From Phlebiopsis flavidoalba (taxonomy: Eukaryota > Basidiomycota > Agaricomycetes > Polyporales > Phanerochaetaceae): 64,000 nt of DNA. The notes beneath the pieces are model-generated. The model had not been told where the DNA came from. It did no database searches and saw nothing but the letters and a program-made list of their open reading frames with translations. Positions within the stretch are counted from its first letter, which is position 1, and every line of letters starts with the position of its first letter. The stretch is taken from assembly GCA_035772785.1 (NCBI GenBank), contig JAOCPU010000013.1, positions 439,001-503,000 of the forward strand. The letters are read 5' to 3'. Positions 36,706 through 48,750 of the stretch are shown here, piece by piece. Both the position numbers and the translations under genes were made by a program.

Positions 36706-39700
36706 AGAAATTGACGAACCATGGTAATCGAGATGACCGTGCCACGAAGCTGACGGACAAACAGGGCGATACACATCAAAGGCAAGATGGACACAAACTG
36801 ACCAGGGGTCGGTTTTCCCGATTATCGATATCTTCGACCTTTCTCATTTACTCGCCAACCGGCGCTGCACGCGCAACAGACAGCTGCCTCCTCAACGAGC
36901 CCTTTTCCGTTTGTGCATTACAGACTCCGGCGACGGTCATCCGACGACTGAAGCAAGGCGACTACCATAAAAGAACTTGCAGTGATACAAAGCCCGATCT
37001 TCAGCATATTCAGCCAAGCTGATTAGGACTGACAGGTCGAGGCTCAGTGGCCGACAGCCGTTCCCACATTGACAAGGTTCCATCCCATACCTTCGGTCGT
37101 TGTCTGACTTTGGTACACCCAACCAGATCATCCCTCGAGTCGGACCGACATTGGATACGCTCGCGGGCGCTGAAGGGAACCAGGGCTCTCGCTGTTATGC
37201 CTCCTTGCCAAGGGCTAGCCAGCCCGCTGCAGGATCGGTCCGACGAAATGTCGCAGTACGTTCCCGACACCAGAGTAACACTGTGTCTAGACCACGAGCA
37301 GCTGGATAAGGATTATACTTGATGGTCAGATCATAAGGTGATAGTAAGATTAGCGGACGGCGTACTCCGTTTGCCTTCTGGTGGAGAGAGGAGCCTGCTC
37401 CAGTGACAAAAGAGCTCCTCCCCGCCAGGAGTGAGCAGTGTCATACGCGCAGAGCGTTTGCGTGTACACGCAGGATTGTTCTGTGCTCCTGTACACGTCC
37501 GCGTCGCAGCACAGGAGAAACTATCGGAAGTTAACTACTGGATAGATGGGTTGCGCCGCTAACGCACGACTTCTATCTTGGCAAATAGAGCATCCAGTAT
37601 TACATTGGCACTTGGCAAATATATTACCTATAAACACGGTCGTACAATAAGTAGACGTTAATATCACTACAGCGTATTTGATTGTACAAACGAAGACACT
37701 GAAAAGATTTCTTACGGGTACGTGTATAGGAACCAAAAAACCCTAATGCGTAAATATCCCGCTTACCCAGCGCCACCTGGAATTGGAACTTCGCCTCATA
37801 GTCATTGTACCCAGGCTTCTGCCATGACACCTATCTTTCCTAATCCCTTGGGCACGGCCGGCGGCGTTCCGAAGTGTCAGGCAAGGGCTTACTCCCGGCT
37901 TCAGTCCCATGGCAAGCGAGCGACATGATTCGCCTCTGGACCAGTAGTGTCCTGCCTTGGCGAGGTAGGAACGCCGAAGTACACGTCAACGACTCATCGC
38001 TTACTCGTTGCACACTGGCATATGTCAGTCTTTTGAACACTGGTGGATGTATCCGTTTAGGTCTACCTGGAATGTATATTGTACGATGATAAATTGACGA
38101 AGCAAGGTGGATGGACGCTAGGTACATGCGAGACACTGTTCCCCCCCCCCTCGATGCTTACGACCATCGCGTCGGCTCCGCAGACTACGGCAAACACACG
38201 GAGTTTGCCATTGCCCTGGTGCTATCGTTAGTGACCTGGTTATCTGTGGGCTCTCCATAATTTTGCTGAATGTCCGAACGAGAGCGAATCGGAAACTCCT
38301 TCGATCAACTGGTCCCATCACAACTCTGCCGTACTTCGTGATAGCCCTAGAAACACGATGGCCGTTGTGCGCCGACCATGGCGCTCCTACATGATAGGCT
38401 TATATATAGTCAGGAGCCAATCACCCTCGATCTTTCTCGCGCGTCTGCTTCTTACACGTATGGCTCGCTAACCACGCGCCACTCGCGTGAAGCCTCCGCC
38501 GGAAAGTACGATGCTGCGGTGGACTATCTCCCACCACGAAAAGAGTACGAAGAAATGTAGGAGTCGAGGGATAAGAACACGTATCCGGCAACATTCGCAC
38601 GGTAGTCCCGGTCCACGCGGGCATATATGGCGGTGGCTGACCGTCAGCTGCGTTTTAGTATGCATAGCAACATCGGATATAGTCGCGACGGCTCTGTCTT
38701 AACTTGACATTGTTGTTTACCCCTCAAGAACAATCCCAGGTTAAACAAATTATGTCCTCGTTCTGTAAGCACTCCCATCACCGGTTCCCTGTTCACAAAA
38801 CAGTCGGCCTGAATATGGCGATTGAGCAGTGTCAACGTGCTTTAGGTCATCCTTAATGTCTCGAAGAAGAAAAGCCATCCCTCACCATTTAAACACCTTG
38901 ACATAGATTGGGTGCTTTCTCGCATTTGGTGGTGTGAAGTTTTGCGACCAGTCAAATCTTCATTTAGCGTCTTTAAATACCTGCATATAGTCATCTTCAC
39001 AGACCACCCAACCCCGTCCGGGTCCACCGCTTCCTAAGGGCGAACACTATCTCACCACAAGTCGGCTCTCGGGAAACAGGTATGAGAAGCTCAGAGTAGC
39101 ATGATTCAGGGCCTTACGTGGCTTTAGATCTGGTATGCGCTCAAGCAGTTACAGAAAGCTTCCATACACGCTTCATCTACCTCTTCGCTTTCTTCTTCCT
39201 TCTCGCGGATGTCAGTGTTTCTTTGTCCTGAATGGGCGACTACTCCCAGACTCACACAAACTCATAGGGCTTGAACACAACGGGCACACTCATCTCTACA
39301 AATCTGCCAAAACGACTTCTTCGAGTTTTCGTTCTTGCAGAACACGTATCTCGGCCTGGCGCAGGCGATCACCTCCACAGCTAGGTACGCTACATAACTA
39401 AAACGCGGAACATAATGCTGACTACTCCATAGCCTCTTGGCTTTTGGTACATCCAGAGAGTTACTGGCAAAGATTAGCACCAAGAAGATGGTCAGTGTTT
39501 GCTCTACTCATTAAGAGCATGCGATAATATGTCTGAGCATTATTGCAGTTTGTTGTCACAAACGTTAGGTACAATTTAATCATACCCTCTGGTGGCGCAT
39601 GATTGGCCTATGGGAACTGGCCAAGTTGGTTTTTCCACAACCGCGATGGAGTTCTGGTGAGCGAAACGTTCTCGTTTTGTGACCATCCTGTACCTTAATG

Positions 39701-40520
39701 GACTCTCAGGGCACTACCAATGTTCATTTCGGGACTCTCTTCACTAAGGCGCCGTTACTACGCCTTTACTCTGCACGACGAATGATAGGCCGAGTTGGAC
39801 TCACTCACCTACCTCTCGGCGTTTCGACAACATGGTACTTTCTACGGCGTGTACTTAAATCCGGCCCTTCACAACCTCACGTCGCCTCCTTCGACCATAG
39901 TTCTTCAGGCCCTCCATTGGGCATTGGTCGAAAATCGCCGCTGCGTTCCATCATATGTCATAGGTCGCGAACGCGTAATCCACCACAGCACATCATGCGA
40001 CAACACGGAGGAACAATTGGAAAGGGTTTCCCATTCTCTACTTCGGCTAATATGGTAACCCTCGGCGAAGCTTATAGTTATTCTGCGTTAGGTGAGAACC
40101 ATATACCTCATAGTTTCACGTGCATTTGACCCGGCGAGACTCTTATCATCACCCCTTGTGAAACATCACACGAGGCTCTTGATTGTTAATAATGGATCTC
40201 CGGTATGCGGTTGCTTGGGCAGAGAAGAACCGTCGGTATCTTGTATGTAACTGTGTGTCTGCTGCCGAAAGATGACTCTCACGATGGCGAGTACGGGAAT
40301 AGGGCAGGATTGTTTCCTAATAAAATGGGTTATAGTGGATTTCCCAGGGGGTTTAACGTACGTTGCCTAGTATTGGTCCTCTATTTCTGCATCCTGCGGT
40401 ATTAGATGATCGATGCACAATTCGAGCGTTTACCGATGCTCTCCTCGAATTTCTCTAGTGCGAAATTCTGACGCGCGGAGACCATCCTATTTGCGATCTA
40501 GCAGGATCTTGCGACCTCCC
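36706..40520. other. Long gene-poor stretch
   Basis: About 3.8 kb with no recognised gene. A pair of overlapping plus-strand frames at about 39700-40130 has protein-like composition (for example LTYLSAFRQHGTFYGVYLNP) and may be a decayed gene, but no family could be named. A C-homopolymer of about 10 bases lies near 38142-38151. Confidence 0.4.
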
Positions 40521-40728
40521 CCCACCTTACGTAAGCGCCAACAACAGACTGCGTGTCATTAGCGGCGCCTGGCTCTCCTTTCTTTTGTCCTCGATCTTGT
40601 CCACCTCCGCCTCAGCCGTCTTTTTTCACGCTCGAAAGTCTCCTCCCTCTCGTGGCAAACTCCCCAAAGGTCACTTTTTCGCGTACGCTTTACAAAGAGC
40701 AGCGTTCAGCTCACCATCCATCGGACAG

Positions 40729-41631
40729 ATGTCTGTACAGAAATCTGCGCAAAAAGGCCCCTTCCTGACTTGCCTCATCATCGCATATGGCTCGTCCTCT
40801 AGCGACCCGAACGACAGCAGCCGCATTCAGTGGCGAAACCCAGCGTCGCATTGAAGTCAAGCTTACGCCGCAGATACCCCCTTAGACATCGCGGGGCCAA
40901 CATGCGCCGCATGCATACCTGGCTGCGGACAGAGTGACCAAGATTGCGTTCGACAATCAAACATTCGCAGGCCTGGCATTGCGACGAGTTCTGCGGTGGG
41001 TTCATGGACAGCAGGCATCGAGGTGGTGCTAATGGGTATTGGCAGACAAACTTGCACGCGAGAGCCAGACGAATGTCTGCCCGTGGCTGCACCTCGACCC
41101 ACCACGGGTTATAGTCTACGTACGCAGTTGGGGAGCCGCTCGCCATAGCTGTCTCTGCATTCTTACAAGCATCGCATACAGCTTCATCTCGTATGTAACA
41201 CAATCAGGGGCCCCTGCGCTGACGAGATACAGGCAATTGGCCGCCAGATGGCCGCTATATGAGTGGCGGCCCCCGGTCCCAAGGTTTTCCTGTAGAGCCT
41301 GCACACATCTTCACCGGTGACGCAGTCTTCCCCGCGGCGGCAAGCTGCGCCAAATGTGAGCGTGTGAGGAGACAATCGGTCTCAACATGAGCCGTTGTGC
41401 GGGTTGCAAGGTTGTCAAGGTGAGTATCATGCGCTGCTATATTCGTCCTTCTTGAGCATGTTACTGACTTGAGACTAGATATTGCAGGTACAAAGCGCTC
41501 CTTGTTATAATGCGCTGAAATAGTGTCTGACACTATACATTGATAGCGTTCGGGTGTCAGAAGGAGGACTGGGCTCGTACATAAGCTCACCTGCAAGGCT
41601 GGTGCGTGATGTGAAGTGGGTGTGGACATAG
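40729..41631 (+). CDS. MYND-type zinc-finger protein, copy 1
   Basis: It starts MSVQKSAQKGPF. A middle part has TQRRIEVKLTPQIPP and a CxxC-type knuckle, C-DEFCGG (about 40975-41000), then WLHLDPPRVIVYVR (about 41085-41125). The C-terminal MYND finger is assembled over an intron: CAKCERV (about 41348-41368), SRCAGCKVVK (about 41388-41418), RYC-type donor, CQKEDWARHKLTCK (about 41555-41605). It ends RDVKWVWT with TAG at 41629-41631. The Cys/His spacing fits C-x2-C...C-x2-C...C...H-x3-C. This is a common agaricomycete family; MYND fingers usually mediate protein binding. At least three indels break the frame. Confidence 0.7.
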
Positions 41632-42074
41632 AGCTTTTTGCAGACACGGTCTAGCTTCTGGCATGTGACTTGACAAGTGCTCCAAGCATGTAAGATTTCG
41701 GACAAATAAGTAACTTGCTCTGTTCGAGGCGCACGAGTGGTGTATTCTGCTCGACGGCATATGCAGTAATATTACTACAGTGGATACTTATGCACTCATG
41801 CCTCCTTCGACCAGGGATAAAATCGGCGCATTCTGTTCACAGGTAGGCGCGGTTTCATGCAGTGTGTGGTGGACCCAGCGGACACTTACATAAGCGCCAA
41901 CTGCCCGAGACGCGCTCATTAACGGTTCCCTTTTCTGTGCCCTCTACCTCCCGCCTCACCACCTTTCCACGCGTTAGATTTTGTCTTCCCGTGTCAATTT
42001 TCATCAAAGGTCAGTACATGCACACATTTAACCACCAAAGGCATCCCCGCCTCACTTTTCTACTGCTTAAATAG

Positions 42075-43099
42075 ATGTCTGTACAGGATTCCCCGGAAGA
42101 GGACCCCCTCGGGCCGTTCTAGACCTTGCTCATCACGCGTGTATAGCGGATCTTCTGCAAGCGACCCACCCGATTACAGTCCTTTAAATACCTGGTCAAC
42201 TACGCAGCGTCGTGTCGAGATCCAGCTTCTTGCGCCACGGTGTGCCTGCCGACATCGGCTGCAGGTAACCCTGCGCCGCTGCAGTGTGGCCCCTGACTCG
42301 ACGGGAGATAGTATCCAAGATGTGGTCCAGACATCAAAACACACGCAGCGCTGGCACTGCGAGTTCTGCGGTGAGAACGTACCGACAGGGAGTATAGAAT
42401 GAAGGGAATGTTTGACGGTATGTGTAGACAAGCTCGGCGCGTCGCGCGAGACACAGCTCGACGCGATGTCGTGGATACTCACCTCACCCCACCGAAGCTC
42501 GTGGTCTACGTACGTTGGTCCGTCTTTTTTTCTATACTCCATGCACATTCAAAGAATGCCACAGTGTAAGGTTCCCTTGCATGCGACCGTGTGACGGGTC
42601 CCCTGCGTGGAGCAGGTGCCGCATGACGGTCTTGGCCGCCAGTTGGCCGATAAATTCACAAAAACCAAGCCACGCCTGCGCATACTCACGTCTTAGAAAG
42701 CTGACGGCACGGTCTTATACCCTGGCTGCGGCGAGCTGGCACGAGTTTGCGAACGCGAGGAGACAATCGTGTCTCGGCTCTTTCGAGCATGTCCTGAGTC
42801 GTTGCTCTGGGTGTAAACTGTCTAGGTGGGTATATGCGCTTCCTTTCGTTATCATTGGTGATATTTATTGACTGACTCTCTTCTGTGTAGGTATTGCAGG
42901 GGAGCGTGTATGTTGTCAATGCGTTGGGCCTCACAGAGTCGCTAATCTTTTGATTCTACTAAAAACATTCTAAGTTTTTTGCTCAAGTCGCTATTGTTCT
43001 CTAACCCACAGTTTTCAATAGTGTCAAAAGAAGGATGTGGGCTCGCCACAAGCTTACTCTTGCAAAGTCGTCCGCGATGTGAAGTGGTGGTGGACGTGA
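42075..43099 (+). CDS. MYND-type zinc-finger protein, copy 2
   Basis: Paralogue of the preceding gene, beginning MSVQDSPEEDPLG. Shared blocks are TQRRVEIQLLAP (about 42205-42240), the knuckle WHCEFCGENV (about 42350-42380) and TPPKLVVYV-like sequence (about 42485-42515). The MYND half SRCSGCKLSR is at about 42800-42828, with an intron before YC, and the second half begins CQKKD (about 43022). It ends RDVKWWWT with TGA at 43097-43099. The second half of the finger is less well preserved than in copy 1 because of an indel after CQKKD. Function as for copy 1. Confidence 0.65.
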
Positions 43100-44130
43100 A
43101 CAATCTGCACCCAATGTTATGTGCGAGCACTTGGGGTAGTTGTGGTCCTATCGGTTGGACCTAGATGCAGACAAGTAATGTCGCGCTCCGAGTACTTGTC
43201 CCAATTTGATCCCTGTACTCTCCGTTCTTATTGCAGTCGTGTACTATATTCTGTAACTTTCAGCGAGACGTTATCAAATTTGATCATTGTTATAGTTTAT
43301 ATAATTCGCTCAGACACTTCGTGTCCAAACTCATGGCGCACGGAATGGGACATACTGAACGGTACCGTCAATAATTTCCGGACTTGTAGTCTATAGTGAT
43401 GAATTTTTATGCCGCAAGGGTATCCGACTAACTCTCTCGTCGAATGGATGCTTGAAAGGAAATCCCTGTAAGAAGGCACTTTGCTTTGACTGCTCATGGA
43501 CCGGTTTTCCTTTCTGTAACTTCTGGCAACACATTAGCAGAATTTGTTACTCTGGCTCACAAGGCATAACCTCAAGTTGTCTAACACCCGGGGCGGGACG
43601 TGGGCGCGCGGGGCGCGCCAAAGCGAACCGGGGACGGTGGTCTAAGGAGTGCTAGTAACCGCCCCTGAACCCGAGGCCCCGACGGATGCACTGACCGATC
43701 ATAAACCTGGAAAGTCAGCGCGGATCGAGTCACGCTATAGGTAGCTCGCAGTAGGAACTCACATCCTTGGCTAGACAACCACAAGGTATACTAGTCTGGC
43801 ACGCATCACCGTGATATAGAGCGGTCATGACCCAGGCCGGATTATGCTCTCTTTTGCCTTGCACGAACCCAATTGGTGGGATCTTAGCAATGTTGGCGTA
43901 GGTGTTGATTTATCCGGTCCTAAGATGGCTTTCAATATAAACACTAGTCTGGAATGGAAGATGGACGTCGGCAATTGACTATCCAAAATGTTATAATACA
44001 ATATCACCGGGTGGTCATAAGGAGATGGGAGCGTCTTCTGACCTTGTTTTACAGACGCTTAAAATCGGTATAAGATTGCTACGACCCGAGCACAACGAAA
44101 AGTCTTCAGCAAACAGAAGAAGATGAAGAT
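43100..44130. other. Intergenic, nothing recognised
   Basis: About 1 kb between the second MYND gene and the secreted-protein gene. It includes a very GC-rich island at about 43585-43640. No coding segment was recognised. Confidence 0.4.
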
Positions 44131-45016
44131 ATGAAAGTACTTGCTGCCGTGGCCATCGCTATTTTTGCTACCCACCAGTGTCAACGGACAGAGCCTCAGT
44201 TCCCCTGCAGCTCTTGATGTCTATGCAAGCGGTGTCGGATTTTTCGGGGGTATGGTTGATTAAGGCCTTGCAGTCGCGTAAAGCTTATGAATCCTTTCTC
44301 GCAGCAAGTGTTCGTCGCCCGATCCGGTGCAAAACGCGACTGTAGTCACGACCCGAAACGGGAGTTTGTTCGCCCTCGTCAATGAGACGTTGGTCGCGGC
44401 AAAAGTCCCTGAATCGCCCGTCGCATTTGTCAACTTCGAGAACTTCGGCACATCCTGTGGTGCTCACGCGAACGTCGTGTTTTCAACGACCACTCCAACA
44501 AATGCTCGTCCAGGGGCCATTTGTGGAGGCGAAGAATGGAAGCTTGATCTTCGGCAGCCAAGAGAGGTTCCTTCCGGTTTGCTCGCCTGGACTAGTTGTA
44601 TGTGTCATTTCCGGACTTTGACTCGCAAGCTCACATGTGCCATCAAGGTTTTCGTACGATGCAACAGGTCTCACAAAACCTGGATGTACGAATATTGAGC
44701 TCTTTTTCGCATCTCTTGAGAACACTTGTATACGTACTAGGGCTCGCTCTTTCGATGTAATTTCATCGGATCCAAGGGGACTGCGGAATACTTGTGTGGA
44801 GTGTCCCCCTTGACTCTCATGCGTCTTGTAAGGATGTCTTTTCCCACGAATCGCGCAAGTGCAATACCAAAGTGAGTATATACCGTTGTCATCCGCAGTA
44901 TGCACGCGCAGAGGGAGACACAGCAGCGACGCAAGTTACGTACATTTCTACAGCCCGAACGAGAAGATCCAAATCCCCAAACGAGCAAGGCGGCACACAT
45001 GGCCAAACACTCATAG
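44131..45016 (+). CDS. Secreted or membrane-anchored small protein of unknown function
   Basis: The ATG at 44131 opens a clear signal peptide (MKVLAAVAIAIF then LLPTSVNGQSLSSPA). The mature part includes QNATVVTTRNGSLFALVNET with three N-glycosylation sequons (NAT, NGS, NET), then ESPVAFVNFENFGTSCGAHA. A later segment has CTNIELFFASLENTC. After an intron (GTGAGT...CGCAG, about 44873-44900) a basic, Gln/Lys-rich tail ends MAKHS with TAG at 45014-45016. No family was recognised. The Cys residues and sequons fit an extracellular protein. It lies only about 100 bases upstream of the IFI6-like gene. Confidence 0.5.
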
Positions 45017-45119
45017 AGCTCATAAGTAGACGAGAACGACGGCAGGACCGTCACCGATATCGATCACTGCTTTTCATATTCACTTGCTTTTTGAACCAAC
45101 ATTATCTGCTAAAGATCTC

Positions 45120-45537
45120 ATGTTTGCTACGGTCTGGCAAAGCATCGCCGCAGGTAAGCTCAGATCTGTACACCTGGGAAAGAGAGTGTCCGACCTAGAC
45201 TTACCTTTGGTATAGTGTTAGGCGGAGCCGGACCTCGCATGGGTGGGGTACTAGGTCTCGTTCCCCTCTCATTTGTTATACTCGGTTTCGGACCGTTGGG
45301 TTCCGTCGCAGGTAAGAAACGGTCAGCACATCACAAACTCGAGAACCTGTCCCCACTCACGTATTCGAAGGTACCTTCGCTGCGGGAGCTCAAGCCGGCA
45401 ATCGGCAACATCGCAGCTGGATCGCTATTCGCGCGGGCCTGGTCCAAAGTATTTCCATGGGGGGAATAGCAGCCGGTGTTTGGGCTGGTGCTGCCACTAT
45501 AGGTGCTGCTATTGGCGGACTTTTCGCTTTCTGGTAA
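45120..45537 (+). CDS. IFI6/IFI27 (ISG12)-like small membrane protein
   Basis: The short exon MFATVWQSIAA is joined by an intron (about 45153-45215) to GGAGPRMGGVLGLVPLSFVI and LGFGPLGSVAG. A second intron (GTAAGAAACGG ... TTCGAAG) leads to GTFAAGAQAGIGNIAAGSLF and GGIAAGVWAGAATIGAAIGG, then LFAFW with TAA at 45535-45537. The Gly/Ala-rich helices with GFGP-x-G and AG-x-QAG...AGSLFA patterns are the hallmark of the Ifi-6-16 family, hydrophobic proteins of inner membranes in animals. Members occur in fungi, where the role is unclear. Length of about 90-100 residues fits. One or two indels are needed. Confidence 0.75.
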
Positions 45538-46060
45538 CGGTCGAGCTTGCGGCATCAATGTCTTGGCATGAAGGAGGAGTCAATAGTGTGCCAGTAGTAT
45601 CATTCCATGGGTTTGTAGACAGCGTCGAATGCATGATATAGACTAGGACACAGAGGACTTATTTCCTAGAAAACGCGAGAGAGCTTGACAAACGCCACCC
45701 CATGCCTCGACCACCGTTAAAAACCGCTTTCTCAGAATGTGAACTTCGGGCCTTTTAACAGGTCAATGGCTCACCTAGAATAGCTTCATGTTTACTTCGA
45801 CACATAATGTGGATAAAAAAATACTTCACGGCCCCATAAACTCGCTGCGAGACAAAAGCAACGACTGAGAACTGACAGAGCTGAGAGAACTGACAGAGAT
45901 TCCGGAGCACTAAACGGTCCGAAGGCTGCCCTTTTACTCCGAAGCTATCACAGACGCTTCTCACACGTGCGTTTACATCATGACCACTGTGATTTTGGGT
46001 ACTGCCTGGCATGCCCGACAAAAGTTGTCGTGCACCGTTCTCCTCCGACCCACTCTAAAA
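45538..46060. promoter_or_regulatory. Upstream region of the Idh2-type gene
   Basis: About 520 bases between the IFI6-like stop and the IDH start. No TATA box or coding segment was recognised. A short direct repeat, ACTGACAGAG, occurs at about 45874 and 45890. Confidence 0.35.
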
Positions 46061-48016
46061 ATGTTCGCAGCTAGAAACTTCAGACCTTCGGCGCGGGGCA
46101 GCATTGAAGGGCTCTCTCAGGTACGGAATTAATATTACTGAATGCAGGTTTTGAGAGCGTGGTCGTGCTGATTTTTGCATGGGTAGGCAATGGCGTAGCT
46201 ACGCCTCGGCTGCTCCTACCGCGGCATTTGCTGGTCAGAAGGGTGCCAACGTGAGTTCCACCCCCGACGCGTCTGAGAGGTTTGGTATCTGACGACACTG
46301 TAGGGCAAATACACCGTTACCCTTATTTCCCGGAGACGGTGTCGGTTGCAAAGTGGTTGTAGTGCCACAGTTCGGTACATGGCTCACGCAGTGCGTAGTT
46401 TTTTAGGTATCGGTCCTGAGATTAGCGAGTCGGTCAAGGACACTACACTATGCTGCTGGGAGTGGAGATCGTCGCGTTTTAACATGGCTTCTAAAAGCAC
46501 TATAATATTCCTCATCCATGGCATAACAGGTCCCATATTCAATGGGAGGAAAGGTCGACGTCAACCCCCATCCTGACAAGAACGGCAAGACCGCCATTCC
46601 ACGGATGAATGCCATTGCTTCCGTGAGGCAAGAACACCGTCGCGCTGAAGGGTATGCTCTACTTCAGACTTCCTTCACGGTAGGCGCAATGCTGACGAAC
46701 AACTTCCGCACGCAGGTCCCCTCGCTACCCCCCAGTTGCGTTCGTTCAACGCCCCAACCCCGCTCCCAATCATCACGTTCTGACGCGAAATCGCTATTCT
46801 GGTCACACAGTCGGAAAGGGAGCACATGTAACTCTCCCTCATCACTTGACACCTCCGCAGGACTTTTTCAACCTCTTCGCCACCAACGTCCGTCCTTGCG
46901 TCATTGCCATCCAGCGGCTTCAAGACCCCTTACGACAACGTCGACACTGTCTCGATACAAATCCGTCTGAGAACGACCGAGGGAGAGTACTCTAGTATTG
47001 AGCACGAGGTCTCTATGTTTGTTTAACGCGTACGAGTACCCGTTATTGACCGTCTTTGGAGGTCGTGGATGGTGTTGTTCAGTCCATTAAGCTGATCACG
47101 TGGGACGCCTCCGAGCGTGTCGCGAGATACGCGTTCCACTATGCCCAGGCACACGAGGCCGCAAAAGCGCGTCACCGCTGTCCACAAGGCGAACATCATG
47201 TAAGTACAAAGTAGAAGTCTGGGAAACTCCAACTCACCTTCCTGCAGGAAGATGTTGACGGTATGTTCTTGTCGGCATGCCGTCAAGTTGCAAGGAGTTC
47301 CCCGAGATCTAGTGTATGACGAGGATCTCCTTGACCGTGTCTGCTTGCAGGTACGTGCAATACCAGGTTTGTCCCAGCGCTACGACTGACTCCTGGCGTG
47401 TAAGATCACTCAGAACCCTGGCCCGTACTCTGACCGCGTCATGGTCATGCCCAAACTTGTACTGGTGACATTCTCTCCGACATGTGCGCTGGCTTGATCG
47501 GTGGTCTCGGTCTCACGCCATCTGGCAACATCGGTCGTGTAGGTGTTCGTCGCGCATATGGCACCAACTGTCACTGACACTGTCATAGGACGCCTCCATC
47601 TTCGAGGCTGTACACGGCTCAGCGCCTGACATCGCCGGTATGTGAACGCGACTCATTCGTGCCGTAAAAAACATCACTCATGTTTCAAAGGCAAGGGATT
47701 GGCTAACCCAACCGCCCTCCTTTTTTGTCTTCTTTGATGATGCTTCACGGTGCGTGTTCCAGGCATGTTCTTTGTTTCTCACGTTATTGAGTTTTTTCTG
47801 CCGAACAGGCACATGAACCTCCAACGAGTACGCCCGATAGGATCGAGAAGGCTGCTCTCGGAGTACGTGTATATCTCATTCCCTTGAGCTAATCTAACGT
47901 TTTTCTGCAACATTGTAGACTATCGCTATGAGGGCAAGTCGATTACCGGTGATCTTGGCGGCAAGTCCTCCACCAAGGACTACACCTCGGCCATTATCAA
48001 GAAGCTCGGCGCATAA
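46061..48016 (+). CDS. IDH2: NAD-dependent isocitrate dehydrogenase, Idh2-type catalytic subunit
   Basis: TCA-cycle enzyme of the mitochondrial matrix converting isocitrate to 2-oxoglutarate. The N-terminal presequence [15 protein letters not shown] precedes KYTVTLIPGDGVG-like sequence (about 46310-46345). Then come [13 protein letters not shown] and [18 protein letters not shown] sequence (about 46905-47010), [20 protein letters not shown] and ARYAFHYAQ, the VHKANIM segment and [52 protein letters not shown] (Idh2-like, unlike Idh1's histidine-rich version), ANPTALL and [20 protein letters not shown] follow; TAA is at 48014-48016. Half a dozen short introns plus many indels occur. Confidence 0.9.
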
Positions 48017-48133
48017 TAGACCTGTAGAGTTCTCTTGTAGATGCCACAATACCTTACACGCTGGTTGCTAACTATATACAATATTTCCCTGGACGGCTGA
48101 TTTGGCGGCTCCGGATGTCGGGGTGGAGACCAA

Positions 48134-48425
48134 CTAGTGGCGGTTCGCGCCCATGTCTAAATGAGGCACCAAGGCACAGTCGCGAGGACAACGCGCTTGT
48201 TCCGCGGTCATCGTGAATCGCAGCATTGCGGGGAGTTTTAAAAAGGCATCGATGTCGTCGAGCATGTCGAGTGCATCATCAAGCGACCCCAGACAATCCT
48301 GCAGCTGTTGCAGCGGTCGCTTGCTGTAGGCCGGTTGCGCGGAGAACGGAAGTAAAGCAGGGAAATGATACACGATGTGATGGGAGTAGGCGTGGGAATC
48401 CTGGCGCTGCGCTTCAGAATCATAA
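48134..48425 (-). CDS. Possible small hypothetical gene
   Basis: A minus-strand frame contains QPAYSKRPLQQLQDCLGSLD, then DALDMLDDIDAFLKLPAMLR and FTMTAEQARCP, a helical, protein-like sequence with regularly spaced Asp/Leu. It lies between Idh2 and Ssd1. An upstream exon (MILKRSARIP) is possible. No family was recognised. Confidence 0.3.
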
Positions 48426-48750
48426 AACTCGAAGCTTGCCTGTCTTTCCGTTTCTCTCTGCGACGATAACCAACCCTTCCACGCCTACCCAGGCAATCAC
48501 TCCCATAAACCCCCCACTCGCCCTACAGGGCAAAGCACACCAAACTTACCCAGTCTTCCAACTCTCAGGTCAGTCATCTCATTCGCACTAGACTTCGACG
48601 CGCTTGGCGTTGCAGCGTTGCTGACGAATGACTATAGTCGTCTCCACGCACTCTTGTCCCGACAGAAAACACTGAAAACAACAAAAACATTTTATAAGCT
48701 ACAAAACCACGACACTTTATTGTATTACCACAAACCTCATTACGAACGAA

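Larger units (their letters stand above)
40526..43099 (+). repeat. Tandem duplication of a MYND-gene unit
   Basis: Two units about 1.35 kb apart share upstream DNA (TAAGCGCCAAC near 40532 and 41891; AAAGGTCA near 40666 and 42006), the start ATGTCTGTACAG (40729 and 42075), internal coding blocks and the final codons RDVKWxWT-stop. Conservation upstream of the ATG shows that promoter and gene were copied together. Identity is patchy because of divergence and indels. Confidence 0.7.

Noticed and set aside
40799..41203. Cys-rich minus-strand frame that looked like a zinc-binding protein
   Set aside because: It is antisense to the first MYND gene; the plus-strand reading gives conserved blocks and splice sites shared with its duplicate.
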